DNA of 64,000 bases from Erythrobacter sp. SD-21 (GTDB lineage Bacteria > Pseudomonadota > Alphaproteobacteria > Sphingomonadales > Sphingomonadaceae), in the NCBI RefSeq assembly GCF_000181515.1, contig NZ_ABCG01000003.1, positions 186,001 to 250,000 of the forward strand, given 5' to 3'. The notes below the pieces were generated by a model that made no database searches, was not told the origin of the DNA, and saw nothing but the letters and a program-made list of their open reading frames with translations. Shown one piece after another: positions 54,244-63,464 of this stretch. The position numbers were made by a program, and so were the translations under genes. Numbering within the stretch: position 1 is the stretch's first letter; every line of letters begins with the position of its first letter.

Positions 54244-55179
54244 CTAGATAGCATATCCAAACTTGCTCAAATCCACCGGCACGAACTCTTGCAGCCGGCG
54301 GTTCGATGCGCGCACGCCGTCGAGCCGTTCGTTGCCGATTAAGTCGTCTAGCTGTGCCTTTTCGTCCGCCTTGCCGAAGATCGAAGGCACCCGGTAAGAG
54401 GCTCGGACGAGAGAATTTCCGAGAAACGACAGAAATGCAGGACCCTCAGGGTTCATCGGTGCCGCGCGGAACAGGTTCGCCAATCGCAGTAATCCGGCTC
54501 CGCTGGCCGGAGGGCTTTTTCCGCGCTTTCCTTCGTAGGATGCAGATGCTGGATCTGCTTTCGCTGATACGCCAGCAAACTGGAACAAGTGTTGGAGGAA
54601 GCAAGTGCGATCTGCTTGTAAAAGCTCTTGAGGCAATACGATAATCCGGTTCAAACCGAAGAGTGATGCATATCTAAAGACAAGCTTATCGTACTCGAGA
54701 AGCGCAGTAGCAAACCAATGATATCCTGGTTCCGGCGTGTGGCGAAGGAATTGCTCGAAGGATTTTCTGCCGCCCCGTTTCAGATACTGTATGTAGACAG
54801 ACCTCATCCACGGTCCTTGGGCGCGGATGGTGAAGACGATTTTTGCTTGGGGCCAGACGGATTGCAGTCTCTCGGCAAGAACTGCGGAGTCTCGTGATCC
54901 GGTGAACATCGTACCAGAAAGAATCTCGGATGAGACGACATCCGTCACGCGAGAATCGAGGGGCGATAGTCTACTGCCGATTAACTCGCGGAATGCTCCG
55001 GGATTGAATTCCAAATCGTGTGGCTTCACGAGCAACTCGTGAACTTCCTGATGGCTGCAAAGGTCGTTAAAGATGGTTTCGTTGCTAAAAACGCACTCTT
55101 GCAAATAGGTCGTACCGGTTTTGTGAAAGCCCGGATGGATCAGAATTTCGCGATCGGCTTTGCGTGAAATTCGAGACAT
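54244..55179 (-). CDS. Sulfotransferase family protein
   Basis: The ATG at 55179 is used; a TTG at 55203 is an alternative. The protein has 311 residues. The 5'-phosphosulfate-binding loop is HPGFHKTGTTYLQ and the 3'-phosphate region is near VFTIRAQGPWMRSVYIQYLK. It resembles sulfotransferases acting on polysaccharides or lipids and has no transmembrane segment. It stands alone at the start of the surface-glycan region. Confidence 0.85.
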   Translation of the reverse strand: MSRISRKADREILIHPGFHKTGTTYLQECVFSNETIFNDLCSHQEVHELLVKPHDLEFNPGAFRELIGSRLSPLDSRVTDVVSSEILSGTMFTGSRDSAVLAERLQSVWPQAKIVFTIRAQGPWMRSVYIQYLKRGGRKSFEQFLRHTPEPGYHWFATALLEYDKLVFRYASLFGLNRIIVLPQELLQADRTCFLQHLFQFAGVSAKADPASASYEGKRGKSPPASGAGLLRLANLFRAAPMNPEGPAFLSFLGNSLVRASYRVPSIFGKADEKAQLDDLIGNERLDGVRASNRRLQEFVPVDLSKFGYAI

Positions 55180-55203
55180 TTTCAGTTCCACGCTTCCAGA
55201 CAA

Positions 55204-55598
55204 CTATTGCAGAGACGACCGCACTATCAGATCGGGCATTGACCGAAAGAGATCGACGATACAACCCGCCTCTATGACGCGGCAACCGGAACTCTAGTTG
55301 GTGCATAGGCTGCAGGGTATCCCTGAGCACGACGATACTCGATCAGCCTACAGATCGCTTGGGCCAAACCACCCCCGAAGGGGAGATGAAAGACTTCACA
55401 CTGATAGATGAGCCACCTCGTATCGAAAGTACGTGACGATTGCCGACGGTGATGATCGAAATGATGCGAAATCGTCGATCAATGACCTTCGAAAATCAGT
55501 CCCGTTCCGGAACGCATTCAAAACAAAGCGCTTTGGATTCGACAGTTCGCTAAAATTTCGTCACCATCGATGAAATTCGAACGAGAGGAATCCCCGGC
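55204..55598. other. Intergenic region upstream of the RTX gene
   Basis: The region is comparatively AT-rich, with no supported gene. An inverted repeat TGATCGA / TCGATCA lies at 55453-55481 with a 15-base spacer, 118 bases before the RTX start. AGAGGA near 55584 is a likely ribosome-binding site. Confidence 0.45.
55453..55481. repeat. Inverted repeat upstream of the RTX gene
   Basis: Seven-base arms TGATCGA and TCGATCA are separated by 15 bases. This may be a regulator site for the RTX gene. The arms are short, so chance is possible. Confidence 0.35.
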
Positions 55599-57227
55599 AT
55601 GAGCACCCATTCGCGTAGCGCCCAAACAGGCAAGCCACTTTACCAGCAGATCGTTGGGACCGACGATCCCGAAACGCTGGAAGGGACACCCGAAGCCGAC
55701 ACGATCGAAGCGCGCGGTGGCGACGATACGGTAAATGCCAACCTCGGTGACGACCTTGTTTATGGTGGCTTTGGCAACGATGAATTGAATGGCGAAGACG
55801 GGAATGACCAGCTGTTCGGTGAAGCAGGATTTGACCTCCTATTTGGCGGTACCGGCTTTGATCGCCTCTACGGCGGCAACGGTTTCGACCGCCTATTCGG
55901 CGAGAATGGGAATGACGTTCTATTTGGTGACGCAGGGAACGATATTCTTCGCGGGGGCAGCGGCCTGGATATTCTCTGGGGCGGGCTAGACAATGATCAG
56001 CTCTATGGCGGTGCCGATAACGACGAACTAAACGGCGAAGCTGGAGCCGATCGACTTTTTGGCGATGGCGGAGACGACACGATCCGTGGGGGTGACGGAC
56101 AGGACTTTCTGAACGGTGCGTTCGGCAATGATATTCTGTTTGCTGGCGCCGGGAGCGATACGGCATTCGGTGGCGCAGGTAATGACAGTGTGTTCGGTGG
56201 GATCGGATGGGATTACCTCACTGGCAACGAGGGCGATGACGTCCTCGAAGGGCAAAACGGTAATGATGTCCTTGATGGCGGGTCCGGCATGGACACGCTG
56301 AGGGGAGGGAGCGGCAACGATACTCTGCGCGGTGGAGTCGATGACGATACTTTGATTGGCGAACTCGGTGCCGACACGCTCGAGGGCGGTGAAGGCAACG
56401 ATGTCCTTTCCGGTTTCGATGGCGACGACCAGCTTTATGGTGAAGGCGGTGACGATTTGATTGCTGCGGGCAGCGGCAATGACGCTATCTTCGGCGGAGA
56501 CGGCAGTGACCAGATCTTTGCCAATGCAGGCGATGACGACGTCGATGGAGGTGTTGGCGCCGATGTCATTTATGGCGCTGAAGGTCTCGACCACATGTTC
56601 GGCGGAGCCGGCGACGATTTGATCTACGGTGGAACCCAGGACGATCTACTCTTCGGTGAAGCCGGGAACGACGAACTGCATGGCGGAGCGGACAACGATC
56701 AGTTGTTTGGTAACTTTGGAGACGATGTTCTGTACGGCGATGCCGGCAACGACGTGATCTTCGGCCTTGGTGACAACGATGTGATCTTCGGAGGAGCGGG
56801 CAGTGACGAGCTCCACGGAGGTAATGGCTCCGATACCTTGAACGGGGGCGCAGGTGCGGATCTGTTCATCATTCAGGACACGCCTAATGGTGATGTTGAT
56901 ACGATACAGGATTTCGCGAGTGCCGAGGATTTGCTGGTGCTTTTCGCCTCCGCCTTCAACTTCAATTACGATGGCTTCCTGAACCCCGATCAGTTTCAAC
57001 TCGGCACCTCGGCCGATGATGCGGACGATCGCATCATCTATGACCAAGCGACGGGAGATCTCTACTTTGATGCTGACGGAAATGGAGCTGCTGAGCAGAT
57101 CCTCTTCGCAACTCTGCAGCCCGGTGCGGTGCTAGCAGCCAATGATATCTATGTCACCGACGGCACTATCCCGGTTCTGTCCAATGCTCCGGAAGTGTTG
57201 GTGTCATCCGATATGATGTTAGTTTGA
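55599..57227 (+). CDS. RTX protein, 45 uninterrupted nonapeptide repeats
   Basis: The protein has 542 residues. After 19 N-terminal residues without a signal peptide, residues 20-424 form 45 consecutive nine-residue units in register, with the consensus G-G-x-G-x-D-x-L-x (e.g. [18 protein letters not shown]). Residues 425-542 are a C-terminal domain ([16 protein letters not shown]) of the type found in type I secretion substrates. Each pair of units should bind calcium in one beta-roll turn. No enzymatic domain is visible. No type I secretion genes lie in the window. Confidence 0.93.
   Translation: MSTHSRSAQTGKPLYQQIVGTDDPETLEGTPEADTIEARGGDDTVNANLGDDLVYGGFGNDELNGEDGNDQLFGEAGFDLLFGGTGFDRLYGGNGFDRLFGENGNDVLFGDAGNDILRGGSGLDILWGGLDNDQLYGGADNDELNGEAGADRLFGDGGDDTIRGGDGQDFLNGAFGNDILFAGAGSDTAFGGAGNDSVFGGIGWDYLTGNEGDDVLEGQNGNDVLDGGSGMDTLRGGSGNDTLRGGVDDDTLIGELGADTLEGGEGNDVLSGFDGDDQLYGEGGDDLIAAGSGNDAIFGGDGSDQIFANAGDDDVDGGVGADVIYGAEGLDHMFGGAGDDLIYGGTQDDLLFGEAGNDELHGGADNDQLFGNFGDDVLYGDAGNDVIFGLGDNDVIFGGAGSDELHGGNGSDTLNGGAGADLFIIQDTPNGDVDTIQDFASAEDLLVLFASAFNFNYDGFLNPDQFQLGTSADDADDRIIYDQATGDLYFDADGNGAAEQILFATLQPGAVLAANDIYVTDGTIPVLSNAPEVLVSSDMMLV
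55656..56870 (+). repeat. 27-bp periodic repeat coding for RTX nonapeptides
   Basis: The DNA repeats with a 27-base period, 45 units long, but the base sequence differs between units. It is conserved at protein level rather than as identical DNA, so it is not a recent expansion or CRISPR. Confidence 0.9.
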
Positions 57228-57248
57228 CGATTATTCTTCCCTCACGAG

Positions 57249-57275
57249 AAACCCCGGCGCCACGCCGGAGTTTTT
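57249..57275 (+). terminator. Rho-independent terminator after the RTX gene
   Basis: The stem ACCCCGGCG / CGCCGGAGT has one mismatch and a CCA loop, and is followed by TTTTT. It lies 22 bases after the RTX stop. Confidence 0.8.
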
Positions 57276-57614
57276 GATTTCCTGTCGAGTGTTTGGGGCA
57301 GCCGCTAACTCGATAGAAACGGAGAAGGTCCAAAACTTTGATGTTGCTTGGATCAGGCTCCTTGCCAATATCTTGTCGCCGGTGCGGAGCGTGTCTCCAC
57401 TCCATACCTAGCGGAATTTTCTCTGTGGGCTGGGCGACGAAACCTTCAGTTAGACGTTGGAGCTAACGTGCCGTTAGCCCGGTAAAAAGGAGGGACGGGG
57501 ATCTCATGATTTCTGTCGGCATGACTGTACGCGGAGACTACCTACCAAACTGAAGCCGTGGGATAGTAGAGCGGAGCAGAATTTGAGGACAAAGCCAAAG
57601 GAACTTCAACTTCC
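57276..57614. other. Intergenic region after the RTX gene
   Basis: No supported gene is seen. A perfect inverted repeat GCTAACG-TGC-CGTTAGC lies at 57462-57478; a 15-codon frame with AGGAGG follows but is too short to support. Confidence 0.4.
57462..57478. repeat. Inverted repeat in the gap after the RTX gene
   Basis: GCTAACG and CGTTAGC are separated by TGC. No T-run follows on either strand, so it is not a typical terminator. The role is unknown. Confidence 0.45.
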
Positions 57615-57645
57615 AAAAAAAAGGGGGAGGCTGAGCCTCCCCCTT
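57615..57645 (-). terminator. Rho-independent terminator after the PEPxxWA-CTERM gene
   Basis: The stem AAGGGGGAGGC / GCCTCCCCCTT has a TGA loop and on the minus strand ends in eight T. It lies 22 bases after the stop at 57668. Confidence 0.92.
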
Positions 57646-57667
57646 CTTGAATAAGTTTTCCGGTCTC

Positions 57668-58189
57668 TCAGGCGAAGTTGAACTTCGTCTTCACCGCGAC
57701 GTCCTTGCGGCGGCGGTAGCGGATCGCGCCACCGATGGCACCGAAGCCCAGGATCATGAGAAGCCAAACGCCCGGCTCGGGCACGCCCGGAGCGAAGGTG
57801 ACGACACCGCTGTAACCAGCATTGGTGCCAGACGTGCCGTTAACGATCAGTGTCTGCTCACCCGGCTGGGTAAAGAGACGAATGAAGCCACCTTCGACAA
57901 AGCCATTGGCTGAAAGATTAAATTCCTGCCCGTTCAGCGTCACCGACGTAAAGTCGATATCGCCAGCCATCGTCACCGCAATCGTAGTGATCGTGGCGGC
58001 AGTGGTACCGCTGGTGGGCAGAAAGAACGTGAACATCTGGCTAAATGCCCCGGCCGTACGGACCGAGCCGGTGAATTCGCCGGTCAGCGTGCCAGCATCC
58101 TCTTCAAGATCGATAACGGTCGCGGCCTGCGCTGGCGCAGCGACGGCAAAGGTCGCGAGACCTGCCAATGCTAATGCGGTTTTCTTCAT
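57668..58189 (-). CDS. PEPxxWA-CTERM sorting domain protein
   Basis: The ATG at 58189 starts a signal peptide (LAGLATFAVAAPAQA). The protein has 173 residues. The C-terminus is VPEPGVWLLMILGFGAIGGA, a PEP motif, a hydrophobic helix and then basic RYRRRK: the tripartite sorting signal that exosortases recognise. The middle is beta-rich with no known domain. It is a probable cell-surface protein. Confidence 0.93.
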   Translation of the reverse strand: MKKTALALAGLATFAVAAPAQAATVIDLEEDAGTLTGEFTGSVRTAGAFSQMFTFFLPTSGTTAATITTIAVTMAGDIDFTSVTLNGQEFNLSANGFVEGGFIRLFTQPGEQTLIVNGTSGTNAGYSGVVTFAPGVPEPGVWLLMILGFGAIGGAIRYRRRKDVAVKTKFNFA

Positions 58190-58355
58190 GCTTTTCTTCC
58201 TCGCTTTAGTCCCTAAAGGAGCGAAAAACCGGCCCTTAGCTCCCGGCACGCACCCTGATGATTCTCAGCTAACAGATAGTTTGTTAACGCTTTGGTAACC
58301 TTGAGGCAAGGGCTTAGTTCCCATTTTACTGAATCTTTTCAGCGATCTTGGCGCT

Positions 58356-59255
58356 TCAAATTTCGAATCCGCGCTTGTTCAGCAATATTCGATGGTAGTC
58401 GAAAAATCTCCAGAGCCTAATTTGCGCGAGTGTGCCGAAAGCCCTGGCCCGATCGCGTCGCCGCTCGAGATTTCCCGACGTTGCACAACGTATCGCGTGC
58501 GGGACGATGGATAACGGTAGGACCCAAGCTTGAGCAATCCAATTGAAATCGCTCTTCTTCTGGTCCTTCAGGAGGTTATACGTTTCGAGGTCAAGGCGCT
58601 GCCATTTTGCCCTCAGCGCACCCCAATCACGCCTTGCCGGGTGACTGACAACCGCATCGTCAGTGTAGAGGATTTCTATTCCCGCGTCCCTCGCTCGGTT
58701 ACACCATTCCTTGTCCTCCGAAACCTCGGTGCGGAAAGGGCCGATGTGCTTGAAATCCTCTCTTGTGCAAAACAGGTTAGCAGTCACGGTGAAACCGAGT
58801 TCACGGACATAGCGTTCATTATTGAATGCGAAAACTCGCTCGAATGCTTCCGGCCCGCTAAGATCGCGCTCGTCCTCTACAGAAACCTTCATGCAACCGC
58901 CTACAATGCGGCCTTTCGCGACGAGTTTCAGGCCGCCTGCCAGCCATTCGGCCGCGGGTATACAATCGCTATCTGTAAAGGCCAGCAGACTGCCATTCGC
59001 ATGGGCCACAGCTGCATTCCGGGCGGGGCCGGCGCCGCGCTCGGCGACATGAACCACTTTCGCCCGATCTCCGGCAACGCGCCTGACTTCGTCGATGCCT
59101 TGCGGGCTGTCATTATCGCCCACAATGACCTCGACCCGATAGCCCTCGATGTTTCTTTGGCGGGAAATAGCCGAGAGGCATGTGTCAAGGTTCGCAAGGT
59201 CATTAAAGTGAGGAACGATCACGCTGACGCTCGCTGATTCTAGCGCCTCACCCAT
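58356..59255 (-). CDS. Glycosyltransferase family 2
   Basis: The ATG at 59255 gives a 299-residue protein, and its frame overlaps the acyltransferase stop. GT2 features include VSVIVPHFNDLANLDTCL, VGDNDSPQG, the metal-binding FTDSDCIPAAEW (DxD-like), and VSEDKEWCNRARDAG. It transfers a sugar to a surface glycan. It has only a weak C-terminal hydrophobic segment. Confidence 0.92.
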   Translation of the reverse strand: MGEALESASVSVIVPHFNDLANLDTCLSAISRQRNIEGYRVEVIVGDNDSPQGIDEVRRVAGDRAKVVHVAERGAGPARNAAVAHANGSLLAFTDSDCIPAAEWLAGGLKLVAKGRIVGGCMKVSVEDERDLSGPEAFERVFAFNNERYVRELGFTVTANLFCTREDFKHIGPFRTEVSEDKEWCNRARDAGIEILYTDDAVVSHPARRDWGALRAKWQRLDLETYNLLKDQKKSDFNWIAQAWVLPLSIVPHAIRCATSGNLERRRDRARAFGTLAQIRLWRFFDYHRILLNKRGFEI

Positions 59256-59871
59256 TGTCCCGGAGCCCCGCTTTGAGTTTGGCGAGCCGCGCCACGTTCG
59301 GGAGGAACACGGTGTCGGGATTAGCACTTACTAGTGCGCGAAGATCATCCAAGGACATCTTCCACCATTCGGAAGTGTCCAGTTCATCTTGAACCTCTTT
59401 CTCGAAGCGAGAACGGAGAACTTTCGCCGGGTTGCCAGCTACAATCGAGTAGGGGGCAACATCCTTGGTAACGATGGCGCCAGCGCCAATAATTGATCCC
59501 CGTCCGATGAACTTGCAGTTTGGCAGAATGACAGCGTAGTGACCGATCCAGACGTCGTCCTGGATAATCAATGGGTCGTCCCAGGTTATATCTTGGTCGA
59601 CCACTCCGAACTTCTTTTCATACAGGGCCGGATGCGTTGTCATCGCGGAGTATGGATGGTTGATCGGAACGGATCGGACTGTCTTGGCGATGGAACAATA
59701 GCGACCGACCTTTATCGGCCCAGGCATTCGCCACTCGTCGAAGCAACCGTACGAATACAGGCCGACATCGATACGATGCTTCTCGCGGAAATACGCACGC
59801 AGCGGCTGGCTAGTGGCCTGATTTCTCAGCCAGGCCCACCGTTGCACCTTGTCAGTTAGTCTGGAAATCAC
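59248..59871 (-). CDS. CatB-type left-handed beta-helix acyltransferase
   Basis: The protein has 207 residues. Hexapeptide repeats are visible: IKVGRYCSIAKTV, DDVWIGHYAVILPNCKFIGR, GSIIGAGAIVTKDVAPYSIV. The VRSVPINHPYSAMTTHP loop carries the catalytic His. Such enzymes O- or N-acetylate sugars. The stop overlaps the glycosyltransferase start, so both act in the same glycan pathway. Confidence 0.9.
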   Translation of the reverse strand: MISRLTDKVQRWAWLRNQATSQPLRAYFREKHRIDVGLYSYGCFDEWRMPGPIKVGRYCSIAKTVRSVPINHPYSAMTTHPALYEKKFGVVDQDITWDDPLIIQDDVWIGHYAVILPNCKFIGRGSIIGAGAIVTKDVAPYSIVAGNPAKVLRSRFEKEVQDELDTSEWWKMSLDDLRALVSANPDTVFLPNVARLAKLKAGLRDNG

Positions 59872-59892
59872 TTGCTGCTCCGGTCGCGACAG

Positions 59893-61227
59893 TCAACGGG
59901 GCAATCTCACACGATCGACAGGCTCATCCTTGTCATCCCCCCCCCGAGAGACAAGCAGGATGAAAGGGATCGAGGCCTCTTCGGCAAAGTGAGTCCGTCC
60001 TCCCGCCACCTTGAACAGCTCGGCCCGCACGGTCCGATCCAGACGGCCCAACACCGCTTCCGGCAGTACATCGGCATGCTCTGAAGCGGCAATCGCCAAT
60101 GTCCTCAAGTCGGCAAGGTTGTTCTTTTTCTGCTCGGCCTGGATAACTCGCCTTGCGGTGTCTGAAAGACGCAGACCGATCTCCTCCTCTGCTTCATCCC
60201 CTGCGGCCTCGACATCGCGTATATCGACCGTCTGCTTTCCACCTCTGAGCGCGACCAGGGAGGCGTGAAGCGCCAGCAGCTGTGCGATGTAGGGCAAACC
60301 TCGGGACCAGGTGGCAAGAAGGTCCAGTGCTTTATTGGAGAATTTAACCCCGCTTCGCGAAGCACCCAGTTCGACAAGATTTCTCGTCTCCCGGTCGGAG
60401 AGGCGATCAACAGGTATGCCGATCAGATTCCGTCGGATTGAGGGGATGTGTGAAAACAACGCGGTCAAATTGGACGCGACGCCGGCGATGACAAATTGGA
60501 CTGTCGCACCCCGATCGGAGAGGTTCTTGATCAATTCCGCAATCTGTTCACGAACTTCGCTGGAGGCGACACGGTCGAACTCGTCGAGAAGAAAGAGAAA
60601 TTGTGTGCCATGCAGGTTCTCGAATACCGATGTCGCATCGGATACCGACACTTCGCCGGCATGAAAAAGGCTTTCCAAGGTATTGCCCTCTTCTACCACG
60701 TTTTCGGTGGGGTCGAAATCTCGGTGAAATAGCAGCGGTATCCTGCCTGCAATTCCTCTGATGAGCGCGTCGAAGCGAGTATCCTTGCCGCATGATGTAT
60801 AAGACACATAGTAGTCGGCATCGTTGGCAAGTTCTGCGACAATGCGCATCAAGGATGTCTTACCTATGCCTCTGTCCCCATAGAGGACCAGATGGAGGTG
60901 CTGGTCCTCCAGAAGGCTCACAATTTTTTCGAGAAGCGCGCGCCGACCTGCAAAGAGGCGAGAGTTGGAAACCGGATGAGATGGCGTAAAGGATTGGCGA
61001 AGGCGCTTCATCGCAGATGCGAACTGCGCATCTCCCTGCTTTAAGCCCGCTTTAGAGGAGAAGGATGGAAAGGATGGGTCGCGCCCTATTCGCGAGCGCT
61101 GCCTTGTGACCTTGACCGAATGCGGAAGTTCGACATGTGGCGCATGCTCACGCTCGGCGCCGCGTTCGCCTTTGGCATTCTTTCGGCGGAATTTCGACCA
61201 GATGCCTGGCTTGTCGTTGTAGCTCAT
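59893..61227 (-). CDS. Orphan AAA/STAND-type ATPase
   Basis: The protein has 444 residues. An 80-residue basic, low-complexity N-terminus is followed by an ATPase domain with Walker A GDRGIGKTS (117-125) and Walker B FLFLLDEFDRV (210-220). Downstream helices read LVELGASRSGVKFSNKALDL. It resembles ExeA/Orc1-like ATPases, yet no partner gene is adjacent. No transmembrane helix is seen. The place inside a glycan cluster suggests that it helps assembly or regulation. Confidence 0.85.
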   Translation of the reverse strand: MSYNDKPGIWSKFRRKNAKGERGAEREHAPHVELPHSVKVTRQRSRIGRDPSFPSFSSKAGLKQGDAQFASAMKRLRQSFTPSHPVSNSRLFAGRRALLEKIVSLLEDQHLHLVLYGDRGIGKTSLMRIVAELANDADYYVSYTSCGKDTRFDALIRGIAGRIPLLFHRDFDPTENVVEEGNTLESLFHAGEVSVSDATSVFENLHGTQFLFLLDEFDRVASSEVREQIAELIKNLSDRGATVQFVIAGVASNLTALFSHIPSIRRNLIGIPVDRLSDRETRNLVELGASRSGVKFSNKALDLLATWSRGLPYIAQLLALHASLVALRGGKQTVDIRDVEAAGDEAEEEIGLRLSDTARRVIQAEQKKNNLADLRTLAIAASEHADVLPEAVLGRLDRTVRAELFKVAGGRTHFAEEASIPFILLVSRGGDDKDEPVDRVRLPR

Positions 61228-61390
61228 CGAGGCTTCCGAGTTCTTGGCCCTGTCCCAGGCTGTTGTCGCGCATGAGATAACACACTGAATGCGATATTGT
61301 TCACTCTAGCGCCGAGGGAATGGTTCTCCTTAAACAAACAAGCTGCCTAGTGCGAGTGATGGACCGCTTCGTCCTGAATTGAGACAGCGT

Positions 61391-61627
61391 TCAAGTGCGG
61401 AGGGGGCGAAGTACCCTTACGACATATGCTACTACGGCTATGAGGATAGCAACGGCAGCCAAGTCGTAACCTTCATTGCCCACATAATTGGCTAGGGCGC
61501 ACCCTACGGCCGGCGGCAGATAATGCCATATGGTGTCGGGTGGTTCATCCATCGATGAGCGCTGCAAAAACAATGTGATTAGTCCTGCGAAGAGCAGGAT
61601 GGTGACCCAATCAAAAACAGTTTCCAT
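61391..61627 (-). CDS. Probable XrtV sorting-system accessory protein
   Basis: The protein has 78 residues. The opening METVFDWVTILLFAGLI, then RSSMDEPPDTIWHYLPPAVG, and a C-terminal helix give two or three transmembrane segments. The pattern is, as I recall it, that of the accessory protein of the exosortase V system in Sphingomonadales. The exosortase is not in this window. Confidence 0.6.
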   Translation of the reverse strand: METVFDWVTILLFAGLITLFLQRSSMDEPPDTIWHYLPPAVGCALANYVGNEGYDLAAVAILIAVVAYVVRVLRPLRT

Positions 61628-61756
61628 GACCCGCCACCCAAAAAGCTCCTAGTGCGATCGGTTCTAACCGCAATCACGTTCAGGGCAAGGTCTATTCACC
61701 GAAGCAAATAGAAACGAACGCTCTTTGTCGCAGGAGGCAGGCACTCGGGGTCGGGA

Positions 61757-61927
61757 TTACTTCTTTGCGGCGATCGGATCGTCCCAATCGAGGCCAAGCT
61801 CGTCGCGCAGGCGATCATGCAGAAGTCCCACGGATCCGCCTGCTGCAAATGTCTTTGCAGGCTGGGGTGTCTTTCCCGCACCTTCTTCACTTTGCTGGAA
61901 CAGCCGCTTCAACGCATTTTGAACCAT
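61757..61927 (-). CDS. Small hypothetical protein, 56 residues
   Basis: The ATG at 61927 has GGAG seven bases upstream, and the frame runs to TAA at 61757. The product is 56 residues with VQNALKRLFQQSEEG at the start and LRDELGLDWDDPIAAKK at the end. It is soluble. I do not recognise a family; the ribosome-binding site and codon use support translation. Confidence 0.55.
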   Translation of the reverse strand: MVQNALKRLFQQSEEGAGKTPQPAKTFAAGGSVGLLHDRLRDELGLDWDDPIAAKK

Positions 61928-62046
61928 CTGAAACTCCTATCCCGTCCACCATTGGAGCCAAATCGTTAACAGGTGCTTACCATGCGGTCTCTTGCCGCGC
62001 CAGACAGAAAAGTAGGGCGGGTCAGTTTCCCTGTGCTTGCAATCGC

Positions 62047-62493
62047 TTAGTGAACGCTTGGCCCTACGAGCATGCCGAAGTGCCCGGTTCGTATTCCGGA
62101 CTTCACCACGCGCGCTGGATTGCCTGCGACAAGAGATCGATCGGGGACGTCCGACGTCACCACGGAACCCGCCGCGACGATGCAGTGATCACCGATCCGG
62201 ATGCCGGGAAGTATGATGCTCCCCGCGCCGATGAAGCAGTGTGATCCTATATGCGTATCGACGTGGCGCGCCTTCACGAAATCATGCGTAAAAATTTGCG
62301 CCATGGGCGTCACGATCGTTTCGCGCCCGATATGTATTCCTCGCGGATTGGTGAAATCGAGCCGCGCCTTGAGGGAAATGCGCGATCCTTCCCCAATGGT
62401 CATACCCCAGACCTTTCGCAAATAGGCGCGGCGAAACCCCGCCATTCGCCGGTGAACGGCAGTTCTCAATTTCTTTAGAATCTCACCGATCAT
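62047..62493 (-). CDS. WcaF-type left-handed beta-helix acyltransferase
   Basis: The start is placed at the ATG at 62493 (148 residues); an upstream in-frame codon at 62547 is possible. Hexapeptide repeats include IGEGSRISLKARLDF, IHIGRETIVTP, IGSHCFIGAGSIILPG and HCIVAAGSVVTSDVPD. The final SLVAGNPARVVK is typical of colanic-acid-type acetyltransferases. It is the second such enzyme in this region. Confidence 0.88.
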   Translation of the reverse strand: MIGEILKKLRTAVHRRMAGFRRAYLRKVWGMTIGEGSRISLKARLDFTNPRGIHIGRETIVTPMAQIFTHDFVKARHVDTHIGSHCFIGAGSIILPGIRIGDHCIVAAGSVVTSDVPDRSLVAGNPARVVKSGIRTGHFGMLVGPSVH

Positions 62494-62783
62494 ATCCAAG
62501 GGCCCCTGCAAATGATGCCGCAATAATACCCGTGATCGTAGCGTCAACGGCGTCAGATCAGGGGTCTGTCCGCAACGGATAGTGTCTCGCTGTGGGACAA
62601 TTGCGAAAACTCAGGGATTTGGCTTCACTTTCGGCAACAGAACGGTTAACAACTGGGCAACGGCTCGAATCGGTTCGTCGATCTACCACGACAGCAATCG
62701 TAAACGGAGTCGCGAACTGAACCGTATTGACGCTGCTGGAACCGCCTACATTGGCATCCAGAGCTGAAAAGGGAGTAATTGCT

Positions 62784-63377
62784 GTGGGAATTTTTCGGAA
62801 AGCATTGCTGGCTTCTGCCCCGGCAATTGCATCATTGGGTGCCTTGATGGCACCAACGGCCTCATCGGCGGCAACGGTGGTTTATCCTTGCGACCCGGCT
62901 TTGGTAAGCCCGAACGCGACTGCGTGTTCCGGATACTACGAGGGCAATCTTCTTGGCGGCAGCGCTGATAAGCGTGCGGACCAAGCTACGGGTGTCGCTG
63001 CGCTCGGCGCGACATACACTTTCGACGGCGATTGGGATACCGTCGAGGACACCAAGATTGAAGCGCTCGTCAACGGTAACCTTCTCGATTTCGGCACCAT
63101 GCTTTATGGGCAGACGATCATCGCCGCACACTTCGGTAACGTGGCTGGTCCTGCGGGCAATGTAACCGCTTTTTGGCTCTTCGATTTTGGCACGGCGGGT
63201 GCCAGCTCGGTGGCTTTGAACAACACGCAAGGCTTCTCCAACGCGGTTCTTTACACGACGGGGGCAGGGGCGGTTCCGGAGCCTTCGGTATGGATGCTGC
63301 TTATCCTGGCTTTCGGCGCGATCGGATATGCGATGCGCGCGTCGAAAGGGGCGAGGGGGCGCGTTGCCTGCGCCTGA
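62784..63377 (+). CDS. PEPxxWA-CTERM sorting domain protein
   Basis: The GTG at 62784 has AAGGGAG eight bases upstream. The product is 197 residues with a signal peptide ending SSAAT, and the C-terminal sorting signal VPEPSVWMLLILAFGAIGYA followed by basic residues. The middle has GYYEGNLLGGSADKR. It is a second likely exosortase substrate. Confidence 0.9.
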   Translation: MGIFRKALLASAPAIASLGALMAPTASSAATVVYPCDPALVSPNATACSGYYEGNLLGGSADKRADQATGVAALGATYTFDGDWDTVEDTKIEALVNGNLLDFGTMLYGQTIIAAHFGNVAGPAGNVTAFWLFDFGTAGASSVALNNTQGFSNAVLYTTGAGAVPEPSVWMLLILAFGAIGYAMRASKGARGRVACA

Positions 63378-63400
63378 TGCCGATTAGAGTGACGGGGGGA

Positions 63401-63425
63401 AATGGGGGCTTCGGCCCCCATTTTT
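63401..63425 (+). terminator. Rho-independent terminator after the PEPxxWA-CTERM gene
   Basis: ATGGGGGC-TTCG-GCCCCCAT followed by TTTTT: a stable UUCG hairpin. It lies 23 bases after the stop. Confidence 0.92.
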
Positions 63426-63464
63426 ATTTCCTCTCCTTACTGAAGAGGCCGCGCCGGTGTCGTG

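Noticed and set aside
55656-56870. Possible CRISPR-like repeats
   Set aside because: The 27-base period is due to RTX nonapeptides; the units are not identical DNA and have no spacers.
56028-57047. Minus-strand frames opposite the RTX gene
   Set aside because: They arise from the repeat codon pattern and have no start or domain support.
57501-57555. A 15-codon frame after AGGAGG in the gap after the RTX gene
   Set aside because: It is too short and lacks any conservation evidence.
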